From assembly GCF_014695385.1 (NCBI RefSeq), contig NZ_JACJOD010000030.1, positions 62,001 through 126,000 of the forward strand: 64,000 bases of DNA. Reading direction: 5' to 3'. This document shows positions 16,605 through 26,680 of this stretch, piece by piece (position 1 is the first letter of the stretch; every line of letters starts with the position of its first letter). Under the pieces are notes generated by a model. The model worked only from the letters and a program-made list of their open reading frames with translations. It had not been told where the DNA came from and did no database searches. Both the position numbers and the translations under genes were made by a program. This DNA comes from Trichocoleus sp. FACHB-46 (GTDB lineage Bacteria > Cyanobacteriota > Cyanobacteriia > FACHB-46).

Positions 16605-18842
16605 ATGTCCACTCCTTCACCATCCTATGGCCAAGCGAATGCCGTCCCAGCGGCTCAGACCGAGCAACTGCAAGGAGTGGTAGAGCGCCTGACCTTTCAT
16701 TCTGAAGAATCAGGTTACACGATCGCTCGACTCAAAGCACCGCGAGCCAGAGACCTAGTCACCATTGTCGGTAACTTCCCCAGTATTCAAGCGGGCCAAA
16801 CGCTGCAAATGCAAGGGATCTGGCGAGATCATCCCAAGTTTGGGCCGCAGTTTGAGGTGACTTATTACCGAGAAACCAAACCTGCAACCCTGACAGGCAT
16901 TGAAAAATATCTAGGGAGTGGACTAATTAAGGGGATTGGCCCTGTAACTGCCAAGCGGATTGTGGCGCACTTTGGCCTGGAAACCTTAGATGTGATTGAG
17001 AACCAGTGCGATCGCCTAGGAGAAGTGCCCGGAATTGCCAAGAAGCGGGTCAAAATGATCCAGGCGGCTTGGGAAACTCAGAAGGCGATCAAAGAGGTGA
17101 TGCTGTTTCTGCAAAGTCACGGCGTTTCTACCACTTATGCCGTCAAAATCTATAAGCAGTATGGCGCAGAAGCGATCGCCACAGTCACCAACAACCCTTA
17201 CCAACTGGCAACCGATGTGTATGGCATTGGTTTCGTGACGGCAGATGCGATCGCCCGAAATCTCGGCATTGCTCCAGATTCAGAATTTCGCTACCGTAGC
17301 GGCTTGTTGCATGTTTTATCCGAGGCGAGCGAGGAAGGCCATTGCTTTTTACCCCAGCCAGAGTTGGTAGAGCGAACGGTGCAGCGCTTAGCCTTGAGCG
17401 ATCATGAGCCAGATCCAGAGCAAATTTCGGCGATCGTGACCCAAATGGGTTTAGAAGATCAATTGGTGATGCAAGGTGGCTCTGGCGAGTTACAAGGCCA
17501 ATTCATTTGCTATAAACCTGCCTTTTTCCAGGCAGAGACCAATATGGCAGATCGGTTGCGCCAATGGTTGCAGCGTCCAGTCACAGTGGATTTGCCCAGA
17601 GTCCAAGCTTGGATCGATCGCTTTACAGCCAAAACTAGATTGGCACTTTCCGAGCAACAACGCCAAGCCGTAGAGATGGCAGCCACTCAGCGGGTATTGA
17701 TTCTCACCGGAGGCCCAGGTTGCGGCAAAACCTTTACGACTCGCACGATTGTGGCGCTCTGGAAAGCTATGGGAAAGGTGATCGCGCTGGCTGCTCCCAC
17801 CGGACGGGCCGCACAACGACTGAGTGAGATGACTGGACAGGAAGCCAAAACGCTACATCGTTTGTTGGAGTTCGACCCAAAAACTTTTGGCTTTAAGCGC
17901 GGCTACGACAATCCTCTAGAAACCCAGGCTGTGATCGTAGACGAATCCTCAATGTTGGATTTGTTTCTTGCCAATTCCTTGATCAAAGCTGTGCCACTGG
18001 AGGCCCAGATGTTGCTAGTCGGCGATATCGATCAGCTACCCAGTGTCGGTCCAGGCAATGTGCTGCGGGACTTGATTCGATCTGGACAAGTCCCGGTAAT
18101 TCGGCTGACTGAGGTGTTTCGGCAAGCTCAGGCGAGTTACATTGTGCAAAATGCTCACCGGATTAATCAAGGACAGGTGCCACAACTCGAACCCGTTTCT
18201 GCTGTGCCTCAAACCGATTGTCTCTGGTTAGGAGCACCGCAACCAGAAGACGGTGTTCAGGCAATTCATGACCTGATTAACGACTTGATTCCACAGTTGG
18301 GTTTTGCCCCTGCCCAGGATGTGCAAGTCCTATGTCCGATGACGCGCGGCGAAGTAGGAACTCGGAATCTCAACACCGTGTTGCAACAGTTGATCAACCC
18401 TCCCTATAGCGGCAAAACTGAGATTGCCAGAGGCGGCATGACTTTACGAGTTGGCGATCGCGTGATTCAACAAGTCAATGACTACGACCGGGAAGTGTTT
18501 AACGGGGACTTAGGAGTCATTGCCGCGATCGACCCAGAAGAGCAAGAAGTAACGGTGCGATTCGGCGATCGCCTCGTCAACTACGATCGCGCTGACTTAA
18601 ATGAAATTACGCTGGCGTGGGCTGTCACAATTCATAAAGCCCAAGGCAGTGAGTATCCGGTGGTGATCTTGCCCTTATATTTGCAGCACTACATGATGCT
18701 CAGCCGCAACTTGCTTTATACCGGACTGACTCGGGCCAAGCAACTTGCCTTTCTAGTCGGACCGAAAAAAGCGATCGCGATCGCGGTGAATCAAGTCAAA
18801 GACCAACAACGTTACACGGCTTTAGCTCGTCGTTTAAGGTAG
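16605..18842 (+). CDS. recD2: RecD2-type ATP-dependent DNA helicase
   Basis: A 745-residue superfamily 1B 5'-to-3' helicase not tied to RecBC. The N-terminal OB-like domain opens EQLQGVVERLTFHSEESGYT. A helix-hairpin-helix region follows (KYLGSGLIKGIGPVTAKRIV, YGIGFVTADAIARNLGI). The motor shows Walker A ILTGGPGCGKTFTTR (about residue 367), Walker B VIVDESSMLD, LVGDIDQLPSVGPGNVL, and motif VI ITLAWAVTIHKAQGSEYPVV with YTGLTRAKQL. RecD2 acts in DNA repair and mismatch-linked processes. Full length with all motifs intact. Confidence 0.95.
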   Translation: MSTPSPSYGQANAVPAAQTEQLQGVVERLTFHSEESGYTIARLKAPRARDLVTIVGNFPSIQAGQTLQMQGIWRDHPKFGPQFEVTYYRETKPATLTGIEKYLGSGLIKGIGPVTAKRIVAHFGLETLDVIENQCDRLGEVPGIAKKRVKMIQAAWETQKAIKEVMLFLQSHGVSTTYAVKIYKQYGAEAIATVTNNPYQLATDVYGIGFVTADAIARNLGIAPDSEFRYRSGLLHVLSEASEEGHCFLPQPELVERTVQRLALSDHEPDPEQISAIVTQMGLEDQLVMQGGSGELQGQFICYKPAFFQAETNMADRLRQWLQRPVTVDLPRVQAWIDRFTAKTRLALSEQQRQAVEMAATQRVLILTGGPGCGKTFTTRTIVALWKAMGKVIALAAPTGRAAQRLSEMTGQEAKTLHRLLEFDPKTFGFKRGYDNPLETQAVIVDESSMLDLFLANSLIKAVPLEAQMLLVGDIDQLPSVGPGNVLRDLIRSGQVPVIRLTEVFRQAQASYIVQNAHRINQGQVPQLEPVSAVPQTDCLWLGAPQPEDGVQAIHDLINDLIPQLGFAPAQDVQVLCPMTRGEVGTRNLNTVLQQLINPPYSGKTEIARGGMTLRVGDRVIQQVNDYDREVFNGDLGVIAAIDPEEQEVTVRFGDRLVNYDRADLNEITLAWAVTIHKAQGSEYPVVILPLYLQHYMMLSRNLLYTGLTRAKQLAFLVGPKKAIAIAVNQVKDQQRYTALARRLR

Positions 18843-19056
18843 TAGCAAGGCTCAGTTCGCTAAACTGGTTTTTCTAAGTGTTGGGGAAACTCAATTGCCG
18901 CAAAACTTCTGGTTCGAGAAAAACTCTCAAGGAAAATTATTTAGAGACAGAGTCAAAAACATGTCAATCTGATTACAAGCCTCTGGCTACAAATCTCCTA
19001 AACTAAAAAACGAACCTTGAGGTCTGTTAGGTTTCAGTGCAGGCTAAATTGTCATT

Positions 19057-19653
19057 ATGATTGAGATTCTAGCCGCGCTCTCCGCTTCTTCGGCGGCAGG
19101 TTTAAGAATTGCTTTGCCGCTATTGATTATTGGGTTGCTGCAAGGCGAAGACTTGTGGTCTCGTGTACCAATCTTGTCTCAGGTGCCGCCGCCTGTCGTG
19201 ATTGGCGTGTTGGTGAGCTGGTCGCTATTAGAAGTCTCGATTTCGAAGCGACGGTTAGGGCAGCGGGCTTTACAAATTATTCAAGTGATTTTTAGCCCCA
19301 TTGTTGGAGCCTTGATGGGGATGGCGATCGCTCGCGTGGCCGCAATGTCGCCTTGGCTGGTAGGGCTGATTGGTGTCGTGGGTGGTCTGTTAGCGTTAGT
19401 TTTACAGTTAGTGCAAATCGGCTGGTTTTACCGCCTCCGCAAACTGCCGCTTTGGATGATTTTTGCCCAAGATAGTTTGTGCATCATCTTGGTCTTTTTT
19501 GCTTTTGATGCGCCTCGCCAAGGTGGGCTCATCGCCTTACTGCTGCTGTGGCTAGCCATCCGGAGTTCTAAAGAATGGCGACGCTGGTATGCCGAGCAAG
19601 CTCATCCTCGCGATCGCCAACGGCCCCGGCGACACAAGCAAGAACCAGATTGA
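19057..19653 (+). CDS. DUF4126 membrane protein
   Basis: A 198-residue integral membrane protein with about five hydrophobic helices. Its N-terminal block MIEILAALSASSAAGLRIALP matches DUF4126, and SPIVGALMGMAIARVAA and LVQIGWFYRLRKLPLW are further conserved-looking parts. The tail is basic (RDRQRPRRHKQ). The function is unknown. Start ATG 19057. It is convergent with hemH, with a 76-bp gap. Confidence 0.75.
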   Translation: MIEILAALSASSAAGLRIALPLLIIGLLQGEDLWSRVPILSQVPPPVVIGVLVSWSLLEVSISKRRLGQRALQIIQVIFSPIVGALMGMAIARVAAMSPWLVGLIGVVGGLLALVLQLVQIGWFYRLRKLPLWMIFAQDSLCIILVFFAFDAPRQGGLIALLLLWLAIRSSKEWRRWYAEQAHPRDRQRPRRHKQEPD

Positions 19654-19729
19654 CAAAACTCACCGGGTAAAAGCGCGAGAGCCTAATAAATCAGGTTATC
19701 CCGCGCTTCTATACTCGCTTAAAGCCAAC

Positions 19730-20893
19730 TTATAGCAATCCCACAAAGTGCAGCGGCCCACGACCGCTGAGCAGTTCGATCATCAGCGCAATAAAGCCCA
19801 GCATGGCGATTCGGCCATTCCAAACTTCCGCCGCAGTCGTCATACCCCACTCCCACCGCTCTTGGGGGTACATCTTCACCATCTTCTTCATTTGGGTGAC
19901 TTGAGACAGGGCGATCGGGGGAGCTTCTAATGCCTCAACGACGAGATCGGCTAAGTCCTCAATAAAACCAGGATGGGTATCGAGAGCAGGAACCCGCTGA
20001 AAATGATGAATTCCGGATTCTTCTGCTAACTCGCGGTACTCAATATCAATTTCTTGCAAGGTTTCAATATGTTCTGAAACGAAGCTGATCGGAACGATGG
20101 CTAAATCTTGAACACCTTGAGATCCTAATTCTGCGAGCGCATCCTCTGTATAGGGCTTTAGCCACTCTACTGGACCCACTCGGCTTTGGTATGCCAGTGT
20201 ATGAGCATTGGGCCGATTGAGGGTTTGCATGATTAGCGCCGTGCATTCCTCAATCTCTTTCTGGTACGGATCGCCCGCTTCTTCGACATAGCTTACAGGA
20301 ACGCCATGAGCGCTGAAGAAGATATGCACCTGGTCAGGGTTAGGAAATTTATCTAGTTCCTGAGCAATTAGCTGAGCCATTGCCTGGAGGTAACCAGGGC
20401 GGTTGTACCAGGACGCTACCGTTGTATATTCAACCTGGTTGAGAGCAGGGTCTTCTTGCCAAAGCTTCTCGAGTAAACGGAAGCTAGAGCCACTGGTGCT
20501 AATGGAAAACTGAGGATATAGGGGCAGGATTACTAGCTTTTCAATTTGGTCCCGCTTAATCCGGGCGATCGCTTCCTCAGTGAAAGGATGCCAGTAGCGC
20601 ATGCCAATGTAGACCGAGGCATCATGGCCTTTTTGCCGCAAGGAAGCTTGAATTGCTTGGGCCTGAGCTTCTGTAATCCGTCGTAGAGGGGAGCCACCAC
20701 CAATCTGACGATAGTTTTCCTGAGATTTCTTGGCTCGGCTCGTGGCGATAATCCAGGCTAGCGGCTTCTGCAACCAAGGAAATGGTAGACGAATGATTTC
20801 TGGATCAGAGAATAGGTTAAACAGGAAGGGACGGACGTCCTCCAGTTGATCAGGCCCACCTAAATTGAGCAATAGAACGCCAGTACGACCCAT
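19730..20893 (-). CDS. hemH: Ferrochelatase with C-terminal chlorophyll-binding (CAB/HLIP) domain
   Basis: It inserts Fe2+ into protoporphyrin IX to make haem. The 387-residue protein begins [20 protein letters not shown] and has the catalytic histidine motif [19 protein letters not shown] and [18 protein letters not shown]. After a linker the C-terminus is a single-helix chlorophyll-binding motif, [20 protein letters not shown], as in cyanobacterial and plastid type-II ferrochelatase. That tail is thought to link haem synthesis to chlorophyll status in the membrane. I use ATG 20893; a GTG lies nine bases upstream. Confidence 0.96.
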   Translation of the reverse strand: MGRTGVLLLNLGGPDQLEDVRPFLFNLFSDPEIIRLPFPWLQKPLAWIIATSRAKKSQENYRQIGGGSPLRRITEAQAQAIQASLRQKGHDASVYIGMRYWHPFTEEAIARIKRDQIEKLVILPLYPQFSISTSGSSFRLLEKLWQEDPALNQVEYTTVASWYNRPGYLQAMAQLIAQELDKFPNPDQVHIFFSAHGVPVSYVEEAGDPYQKEIEECTALIMQTLNRPNAHTLAYQSRVGPVEWLKPYTEDALAELGSQGVQDLAIVPISFVSEHIETLQEIDIEYRELAEESGIHHFQRVPALDTHPGFIEDLADLVVEALEAPPIALSQVTQMKKMVKMYPQERWEWGMTTAAEVWNGRIAMLGFIALMIELLSGRGPLHFVGLL

Positions 20894-21135
20894 TGTGGTC
20901 ACGATCCCCCTACCCTCTCATGTTTGTTACTGATTTTAACAATTAATTTCCTAAATCCGTTTGACATCACGGTGCTAAATACCCAACTTTAATTACTAAA
21001 GTTATGTATGGCGATCCCAAATGGGTTGTGAAAGATGCACCTCTCACAAGCCGCCAGTTTCATAAATTTTTTAGGACTGCTATATATTTCAAGTTCTTAA
21101 AAGATTTAAAACTCCTGTTAACTATTAAGTTTGCC

Positions 21136-22314
21136 ATGACTGATGCCAATCAAGCGCTTGATGCGAAAATTCTTCAAGTAAATCAACGCCTCAAAGCGGC
21201 AAAGTTGGGACTGCAAATTGAGCGGCGGGGACAGAAGTTAAATTTGCGGGGTACTCTACCACCTCGACCGGATAGTTCACGTCTGCGTCCTCACCAACAA
21301 CGACTGGTTTTGGGACTATCCGCTACCCCAAGCGGGTTGAAGCAGGCAGAACAGGAAGTTAAGGTGATCGCGGCTCAACTCATTCAAAAGACGTTTGATT
21401 GGCGGCACTATTTAGCTGTCTCCGGTGGAGGCCGATTGTATGACCTAGATTTGCCAGAACAAATTCAGGTCTTTGAAGAACATTTCTTGATGCAGCCGCA
21501 GCGAATAAAAAACTCAGCCTCCGCCAAGACTACCTGGCGCTTCACTTATGCGCCGTACCTGCGAAAATTAGTTGCGATCGCCCAAGAGCATCCCAAATTT
21601 AGTTTAGCTGAAGCGATTTACGCCACGGTGCGCTCAACTGATGACCAGTCTCGCAGTCGTCAAGCTTGCTGTACTGCACTAAGTGCCTTAGCAGAGTTTC
21701 TCAATTTAGAGTTGCCCATTGACCTAAAATCTCTCTGGGGCAGCTATAGCCCGAATCAAACTCAAGCGCGAGAACTCCCGTCCGATGAGCTGATCGTCAA
21801 AACGTTTGAGCAAATTCCCAACCCAGCGTGGCGATTTGTTTATGGCATTATGGCGACCTATGGGTTACGAAACCACGAAGTATTTTTTTCTGATTATTCC
21901 GGTTTAAGCCAAGGCGATGCGGCGAGCACGATTCAAGTCTTGTCTACAACTAAGACTGGAAGTCATGAAGTCTGGCCTTTCTTCCCTGAATGGATCGAGC
22001 AATTTGATCTCCGCAGCATTTGCTTGCCTCCCGTGGACACTGATCTCAACCGCACGACACTGCAACGAGTTGGGCAACAAGTGACGACCCAATTTCGCCG
22101 CTATCAAGTGCCCTTCTCACCCTACGATTTGCGCCATGCCTGGGCGGTCAGAACGATTCACTTTGGTCTGCCAGATACTGTCGCGGCTCGGATGATGGGG
22201 CACTCCGTCACGGTACACACCCGCACCTACCATCAGTGGCTGACGCGACGTGACCAACAGCAAGCGGTAGAAGCAGCTCTGAACCGTACTCAGCTCAAAG
22301 CGCCACTACGTTAA
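21136..22314 (+). CDS. Tyrosine-recombinase-type site-specific integrase
   Basis: A protein of about 392 residues. The C-terminal half has the tyrosine recombinase catalytic set: Arg I in MATYGLRNHEVF, box II YDLRHAWAVR (first His replaced by Tyr, as seen in some members), MGHSVTVHTRTYHQWL with the second His and the nucleophilic Tyr. The N-terminal half would hold a SAM-like core-binding domain (YATVRSTDDQSRSRQACCTA). I chose ATG 21136 (MTDANQALDAKIL); the frame is open to an ATG at 21004. No phage genes, tRNA or direct repeats flank it, so it looks like a resident chromosomal recombinase rather than part of an element. It is convergent with argJ, with a gap of only 16 bp. Confidence 0.82.
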   Translation: MTDANQALDAKILQVNQRLKAAKLGLQIERRGQKLNLRGTLPPRPDSSRLRPHQQRLVLGLSATPSGLKQAEQEVKVIAAQLIQKTFDWRHYLAVSGGGRLYDLDLPEQIQVFEEHFLMQPQRIKNSASAKTTWRFTYAPYLRKLVAIAQEHPKFSLAEAIYATVRSTDDQSRSRQACCTALSALAEFLNLELPIDLKSLWGSYSPNQTQARELPSDELIVKTFEQIPNPAWRFVYGIMATYGLRNHEVFFSDYSGLSQGDAASTIQVLSTTKTGSHEVWPFFPEWIEQFDLRSICLPPVDTDLNRTTLQRVGQQVTTQFRRYQVPFSPYDLRHAWAVRTIHFGLPDTVAARMMGHSVTVHTRTYHQWLTRRDQQQAVEAALNRTQLKAPLR

Positions 22315-22330
22315 TTCCCCCACTCAATAG

Positions 22331-23671
22331 TTAGGTGGTGTACTCGGCGTTGATTTTGACGTAGTCGTAGCTGAGGTCGCACCCCCAAGCGGTGCCAGAG
22401 CCAGATTCATTGCCGATGCTGACTGCGATTGTGACGACGTTTTGAGCTTGGCTTTCGCTGGTAGTCATGCGGGGGAAAGGAACTAGCTCGCCATTTTTCA
22501 TCACCATCAAGTCATTACTTACCTCGGTGCTGACCACATCGGGCGGTAGCATCTCTTTGGCTGTTGCTTGTTTCAGGTAGGCACTCGCCGCAGCGCGATC
22601 GAATTTCAGCGGCTGGCCTTGCTCCATCAGCAAAAAGTCACCTAACTTGATTTGCAGATTTTCTTGACCAAAAGAAACTCCTGCACGACCTGCTGCAGCA
22701 GCAATACGCCCCCAGTTCGGGTCATGGCCGAAAATAGCTGATTTCACTAAGGAAGAACCCGCGATCGTGCGAGCGATTTGCCGAGCCGAGCTGTCGTCAG
22801 GCGCACCGGAGACTTGCACCTCCATTAAGCAAGTCGCTCCTTCCCCGTCGCGGGCGATCGCCTTAGCCAAATAGACACAAACCTCGGTCAACATGGCTTC
22901 TAGCTTGTCCGCATCGGGGCCAGGTTCGGTAATGGCAGGTGTGCGCGACTGACCGTTGGCCAGCGCTAAGAGCGTATCGTTGGTACTGGTGTCGCCATCT
23001 ACTGTGATTTGGTTGAAGCTGCGATCGGCGGCGCGACTCAGCATGTCTTGCCAAAGGGGTGGGGAAACAGCGGCATCACAGGTAACGAATGCCAACATCG
23101 TCGCCATGTTGGGGTGAATCATGCCAGACCCTTTAGCAATTCCCCCGATCCGTACCGGACGACCGTGCAGGGTCGTTTCTAGGGCGATCGATTTAGTCAC
23201 AAGATCGGTCGTAGCGATCGCTTGAGCCGCATGGTCCGAGCCTTGGTCAGAAGCAGCAGCGATCAGATGCGGAATCGCGGCTTTCAAGGCTGACATGGGG
23301 ATACGCTGACCAATCACGCCAGTCGAGGCTAGCAAGATCGAGTCTGAAGAAATGTTCAGGGCTTGGGCTAAACTTTGGGCACTCTCGATCGCGTCAATCC
23401 AACCTTGGGAGCCAGTAGCGGCATTTGCTTGACCTGCATTACAGAGAATGGCTTGGGCACTTCCCTTCACTTGTAAGCGCTCTCGGCAGTAGTCCACACA
23501 GGCGGCTCGGACTTGAGTTGTAGTGAAAACACCTGCCGCGATCGCCTCCGCCTCCGACAAAATCAAAGCCAGGTCGGGCAAGCCAGAAGGTTTCAATCCA
23601 GCAGCTATTCCCGCAGCCCGATAGCCTCGCGGCGCTGTGATTCCACCGGGAATGTTTCGCCAATCTGACAT
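22331..23671 (-). CDS. argJ: ArgJ, ornithine/glutamate N-acetyltransferase
   Basis: A bifunctional enzyme of the acetyl-recycling arginine pathway: it moves acetyl from N-acetylornithine to glutamate, and may also use acetyl-CoA. The 446-residue precursor cleaves itself before a threonine nucleophile; that site is in KGSGMIHPNMATMLAF (A|T). Also visible are the start MSDWRNIPGGITAPRGYRAA, AILCNAGQANAATG, VDGDTSTNDTLLALANGQS and the C-terminal DLSYDYVKINAEYTT. The start at ATG 23671 is decided by GGAGGAA a few bases upstream; a GTG start at 23689 is less likely. Confidence 0.96.
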   Translation of the reverse strand: MSDWRNIPGGITAPRGYRAAGIAAGLKPSGLPDLALILSEAEAIAAGVFTTTQVRAACVDYCRERLQVKGSAQAILCNAGQANAATGSQGWIDAIESAQSLAQALNISSDSILLASTGVIGQRIPMSALKAAIPHLIAAASDQGSDHAAQAIATTDLVTKSIALETTLHGRPVRIGGIAKGSGMIHPNMATMLAFVTCDAAVSPPLWQDMLSRAADRSFNQITVDGDTSTNDTLLALANGQSRTPAITEPGPDADKLEAMLTEVCVYLAKAIARDGEGATCLMEVQVSGAPDDSSARQIARTIAGSSLVKSAIFGHDPNWGRIAAAAGRAGVSFGQENLQIKLGDFLLMEQGQPLKFDRAAASAYLKQATAKEMLPPDVVSTEVSNDLMVMKNGELVPFPRMTTSESQAQNVVTIAVSIGNESGSGTAWGCDLSYDYVKINAEYTT

Positions 23672-23829
23672 TGTTCCTCCTCCCACCACTGAGACGCTTG
23701 AAAGGGGATTATATCAACTGGCCGCTATTACTTCACTACATTCGGCAGGTGCAGAACTTGTCTGCTAGGGTGCAAAATTCTGTGCGATCGTCACTAGATG
23801 GTTAACAATGGCAAATTGCCAAAGAAAAA

Positions 23830-23853
23830 GGGAGAGTCTGTAGCGACTCTCCC
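23830..23853 (-). terminator. Intrinsic terminator (minus strand), distal
   Basis: GGGAGAGTC (23830-23838) and GACTCTCCC (23845-23853) form a 9-bp stem with a 6-nt loop. Read on the minus strand, the stem is followed by TTTTTCTTT. It would catch read-through from gatB before argJ. Confidence 0.65.
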
Positions 23854-23894
23854 CGCCATCAGGGTGCATCTACTTATCACATTATGCCATCAAG

Positions 23895-23914
23895 GGGGTG
23901 TGGGGTGACACCCC
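23895..23914. other. GC-rich hairpin in the gatB-argJ gap
   Basis: GGGGTGT (23895-23901) and ACACCCC (23908-23914) form a 7-bp stem with a 6-nt loop. It sits between two terminators in the 323-bp gap 23672-23994, which otherwise holds only the argJ promoter region. Its role is unknown. Confidence 0.4.
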
Positions 23915-23931
23915 TCATCAAAATTTCATCC

Positions 23932-23975
23932 AAAAAAAACACCAGGGTCTAATCCGACGCGGACGATCCCTGGTG
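23932..23975 (-). terminator. Intrinsic terminator for gatB
   Basis: CACCAGGG (23940-23947) pairs with CCCTGGTG (23968-23975). On the minus strand the stem is followed by eight T's (complement of 23932-23939). It starts 20 bp past the gatB stop, so assignment to gatB is clear. Confidence 0.8.
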
Positions 23976-23994
23976 AGTTCCGTTGAACAGAGGG

Positions 23995-25479
23995 TTATGG
24001 GTTCAGCTTTTGAGCGAGCAACTGATTAGTTAGTTTAGGGTTGGCCCGTCCACTCGTCTTCTTGAGCACCTGACCCACGAAGAAGCCTAACAGCTTGGTT
24101 TTACCACCCCGGTATTGCTCTAGTTCTTTGGGGTTGGAAGCAATCACTTCATCAATAATGGCCGCGATCGCATCAGGGTCAGAGAGTTGAGCTAAGCCGC
24201 GCTCCTCGACAATTTTGGCGGGAGAACCCCCGTTAGCCAGTAGGTCGGGCAGAATTTCCTTCCCAGCGTTGTTACTGATGGTGTTGTCTTCAATCAGCTT
24301 GACGAGTTCTGCCAGTGCCTCTGGCTTAAAGCCAATTTCGGTAATGCTGAGCTTGTTGGCATTGAGGTAGGCGGCAATATCACCCATGATCCAGTTGGCC
24401 GTTGGTTTGGGGCTAGCTTGGGCGGCGATCGCGGTTTCAAAATATTCAGCCACGCTGCGATCGTCGGTCAGAACTCGCGCGTCGTAGGCGGACAAGCCCA
24501 ACTCGGTTTCGTAGCGATGCCGCTTTTGAGCAGGCAGTTCTGGCAGTTCTGAGCGCCATTGCTCTAGCTGTTCCGTGGTGACTTGGATCCCAGTCAGATC
24601 GGGTTCGGGGAAATAGCGGTAGTCGCTGGAGCCTTCTTTGACGCGCATACTAATGGTGCGCTGAGAGCCTTCTTCCCAGAGACGCGTTTCTTGAACAATT
24701 CGCTCTCCAGTAGCTAGCGCTTGAGTTTGCCGTTCAATTTCGTACTCAATTGCTTTTTGAATGGCACTGAAAGAGTTCATATTTTTGATTTCGACCTTGG
24801 TGCCGAACGCTTCCTGCCCTACTGGACGGATGGAAACGTTGACATCGCAACGCAGGGAGCCTTCCTGCATATTGCCGTCACCCACGCCGAGATAACGAAT
24901 AATGCGGCGGAGTTCTTGAGCATACTCAGCCGCTTCTTGGCCTGTGCGTAAATCTGGCTCAGAAACAATTTCTAGGAGAGGAACTCCGGTGCGGTTGTAG
25001 TCAACCAAGGAGAAACTAGAACCCGCCAGGCGATCGCTGCCGCCGTGGACCAGTTTACCCGCATCTTCTTCCATGTGCAGTCGGGTAATGCCGATGCGCT
25101 TACGGGCTGGGTTGCCGTCTGAGTCTACCAGCTCAATTTCTAGCCAACCATGCTCAGCGATTGGTAAATCGAACTGAGAGATTTGGTAGTTTTTGGGCAA
25201 GTCAGGATAGAAATACTGCTTGCGATCGAATTTGCTAAAGGGAGCAATTTGGCAGTTGAGCGCCGTGCCTGTCTTAACCGCGTACTCCAGCACTTTCTGG
25301 TTCAGTACTGGTAGCACCCCTGGCATACCCATGCAAATTGGACAAATTTGGCTGTTGGGGTCACCGCCAAATTCGGTGGAGCAGTTGCAAAAGATCTTCG
25401 TGTCAGTTTTGAGCTGACAGTGGGTTTCAAGGCCAATAATCGCTTCGTACTGAGTTTTAACCGGAGCAGCAGTCGTCAT
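23995..25479 (-). CDS. gatB: Asp-tRNA(Asn)/Glu-tRNA(Gln) amidotransferase subunit B
   Basis: GatB is the kinase/tRNA-binding subunit of GatCAB, which converts Glu-tRNA(Gln) to Gln-tRNA(Gln). The 494-residue protein has [20 protein letters not shown] at the N-terminus, a Zn-binding Cys set ([28 protein letters not shown]), the [20 protein letters not shown] block and the C-terminal YqeY-like helical domain. The start [13 protein letters not shown] at 25479 is preferred over the upstream in-frame codon at 25506. gatA and gatC are not in this window, which is usual in cyanobacteria. Confidence 0.96.
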   Translation of the reverse strand: MTTAAPVKTQYEAIIGLETHCQLKTDTKIFCNCSTEFGGDPNSQICPICMGMPGVLPVLNQKVLEYAVKTGTALNCQIAPFSKFDRKQYFYPDLPKNYQISQFDLPIAEHGWLEIELVDSDGNPARKRIGITRLHMEEDAGKLVHGGSDRLAGSSFSLVDYNRTGVPLLEIVSEPDLRTGQEAAEYAQELRRIIRYLGVGDGNMQEGSLRCDVNVSIRPVGQEAFGTKVEIKNMNSFSAIQKAIEYEIERQTQALATGERIVQETRLWEEGSQRTISMRVKEGSSDYRYFPEPDLTGIQVTTEQLEQWRSELPELPAQKRHRYETELGLSAYDARVLTDDRSVAEYFETAIAAQASPKPTANWIMGDIAAYLNANKLSITEIGFKPEALAELVKLIEDNTISNNAGKEILPDLLANGGSPAKIVEERGLAQLSDPDAIAAIIDEVIASNPKELEQYRGGKTKLLGFFVGQVLKKTSGRANPKLTNQLLAQKLNP

Positions 25480-25590
25480 GGGATACAGATTGCAGCGATG
25501 CAACAATTTGGCTCTATTGTAGCCCCGCAGCGCCTCACTCGGCGTTTTGCCAGAGCTTTTGTCCTAGATCAAGGGACTTTGAGTCTAGCT

Positions 25591-25612
25591 CCCCTTCCCT
25601 CTAGGGAAGGGG
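25591..25612. repeat. Near-perfect palindrome, dispersed-repeat type
   Basis: CCCCTTCCCT (25591-25600) and AGGGAAGGGG (25603-25612) are separated by only CT, with TTGGGGGTTAGGT following. This CCCCTTCCCT/AGGGAAGGGG form is a frequent dispersed repeat in intergenic regions of many cyanobacteria. It lies between the divergently placed start of gatB and the end of the FKBP gene. Confidence 0.6.
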
Positions 25613-25686
25613 TTGGGGGTTAGGTCTCTTGATCTAAAGAGCAGGAAGGGCGAGGGAAGTCTGTCTAAACCATTAGGATGACGAGC

Positions 25687-26115
25687 TTAGGCAATATTTA
25701 CCAGTTGAATATCGAAAGTTAACTCCTCGCCCGCCAGAGGGTGATTGGCATCTAGAGTCACGGTGCCATCGTTGACATCCGTAATCACCACCGGGATCAC
25801 ACCCCCGGTTTCTTCGCGAACTTGCAACTGTTGACCCACCTCAGGCTCTAAATCTTCCGGCATCTGCTGCCGATCGATCTCTACGACCATTTCTTCGCGG
25901 TAAGGGCCATAAGCTTGCTCGACTGGAATTTTTTCGGTTTTAGATTCTCCGGGAGCCATGCCGACAACGGCTTTCTCAAAACCAGGAATTAGATCGCCCT
26001 GACCAAGGGTGAATTGTAGTGGATCACGATTAGTCGAGGAATCAAATACAGTGCCATCATCTAGACGACCTGTGTAGTGAACAGTTACGGTATCACCAAT
26101 TTTTGCTTGTGTCAT
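25687..26115 (-). CDS. FKBP-type peptidyl-prolyl isomerase, SlyD-like
   Basis: A 142-residue cytosolic folding helper that isomerises X-Pro bonds. The FKBP part is split around an inserted flap (IF) domain, as in SlyD: VTVHYTGRLDDGTVFDSST and LIPGFEKAVVGMAPGESKT, then the insert (YGPYREEMVVEIDRQQMPED), then TLDANHPLAGEELTFDIQLV. It lacks the His/Cys-rich metal tail of E. coli SlyD, so a nickel role is unlikely. Confidence 0.93.
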   Translation of the reverse strand: MTQAKIGDTVTVHYTGRLDDGTVFDSSTNRDPLQFTLGQGDLIPGFEKAVVGMAPGESKTEKIPVEQAYGPYREEMVVEIDRQQMPEDLEPEVGQQLQVREETGGVIPVVITDVNDGTVTLDANHPLAGEELTFDIQLVNIA

Positions 26116-26680
26116 TTTTTAATCTCGCGTTTCTAGTCTTGCAGGACCAATAAGGAGGGGCTAACACTGTTTTTATCCAGGCTGGAACTTTGCTCCTTGG
26201 GCTTAATTTCCAACGTTAGCGGATCGAGTGGTTAATCGGCTTCATTTTAGGGTCAATTTAATAATTTAATCGGTACTTTTTAAGAGCCGAGGTTGCTGAA
26301 TCCGTTTCAGATCAAATCGCAGCCTAAGCTAAAGAAATTTTGTCAGAATTGATTGATTTGTGTTACTAGGTGCCGTTTTATTCAGGTGGCTCAGAATTTT
26401 TTGGTTCCTTTTAGGTTGTGGAAATCTCTTGGGAAGCTATCTTGTATGTGTATAAAAGCTACTTGTCGCAACTAAAGCTCAAAAAGTTGATTCGCAGTTT
26501 AGCTTGTTATTAAAGTTACAAAGAAATACAGGGATTTTGATTTCTCAAAGAGGAATTGCCGTAGCACAATCTACCTAATAATTTAGATATTTTACTGCGA
26601 TCGCTGCCTTAAGTACCTATCAAGATTTCTATCAATTCTGGGGTGGCTTCAGCCTGGTTTCAGAGACTTAGCAAATTGAC
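26116..26680. other. 565-bp gene-free stretch
   Basis: It separates the FKBP gene start from the 3' end of the hybrid kinase, both on the minus strand, so it holds the FKBP promoter. On the plus strand a TTGGGA / TATAAA pair with a 16-bp spacer near 26430-26456 could be a promoter, but no terminator or reading frame follows. I see no supported gene. Confidence 0.4.

Noticed and set aside
21004-21135. N-terminal extension of the recombinase
   Set aside because: Weak upstream signals and a basic, unlike-family stretch; the ATG at 21136 gives a normal start.
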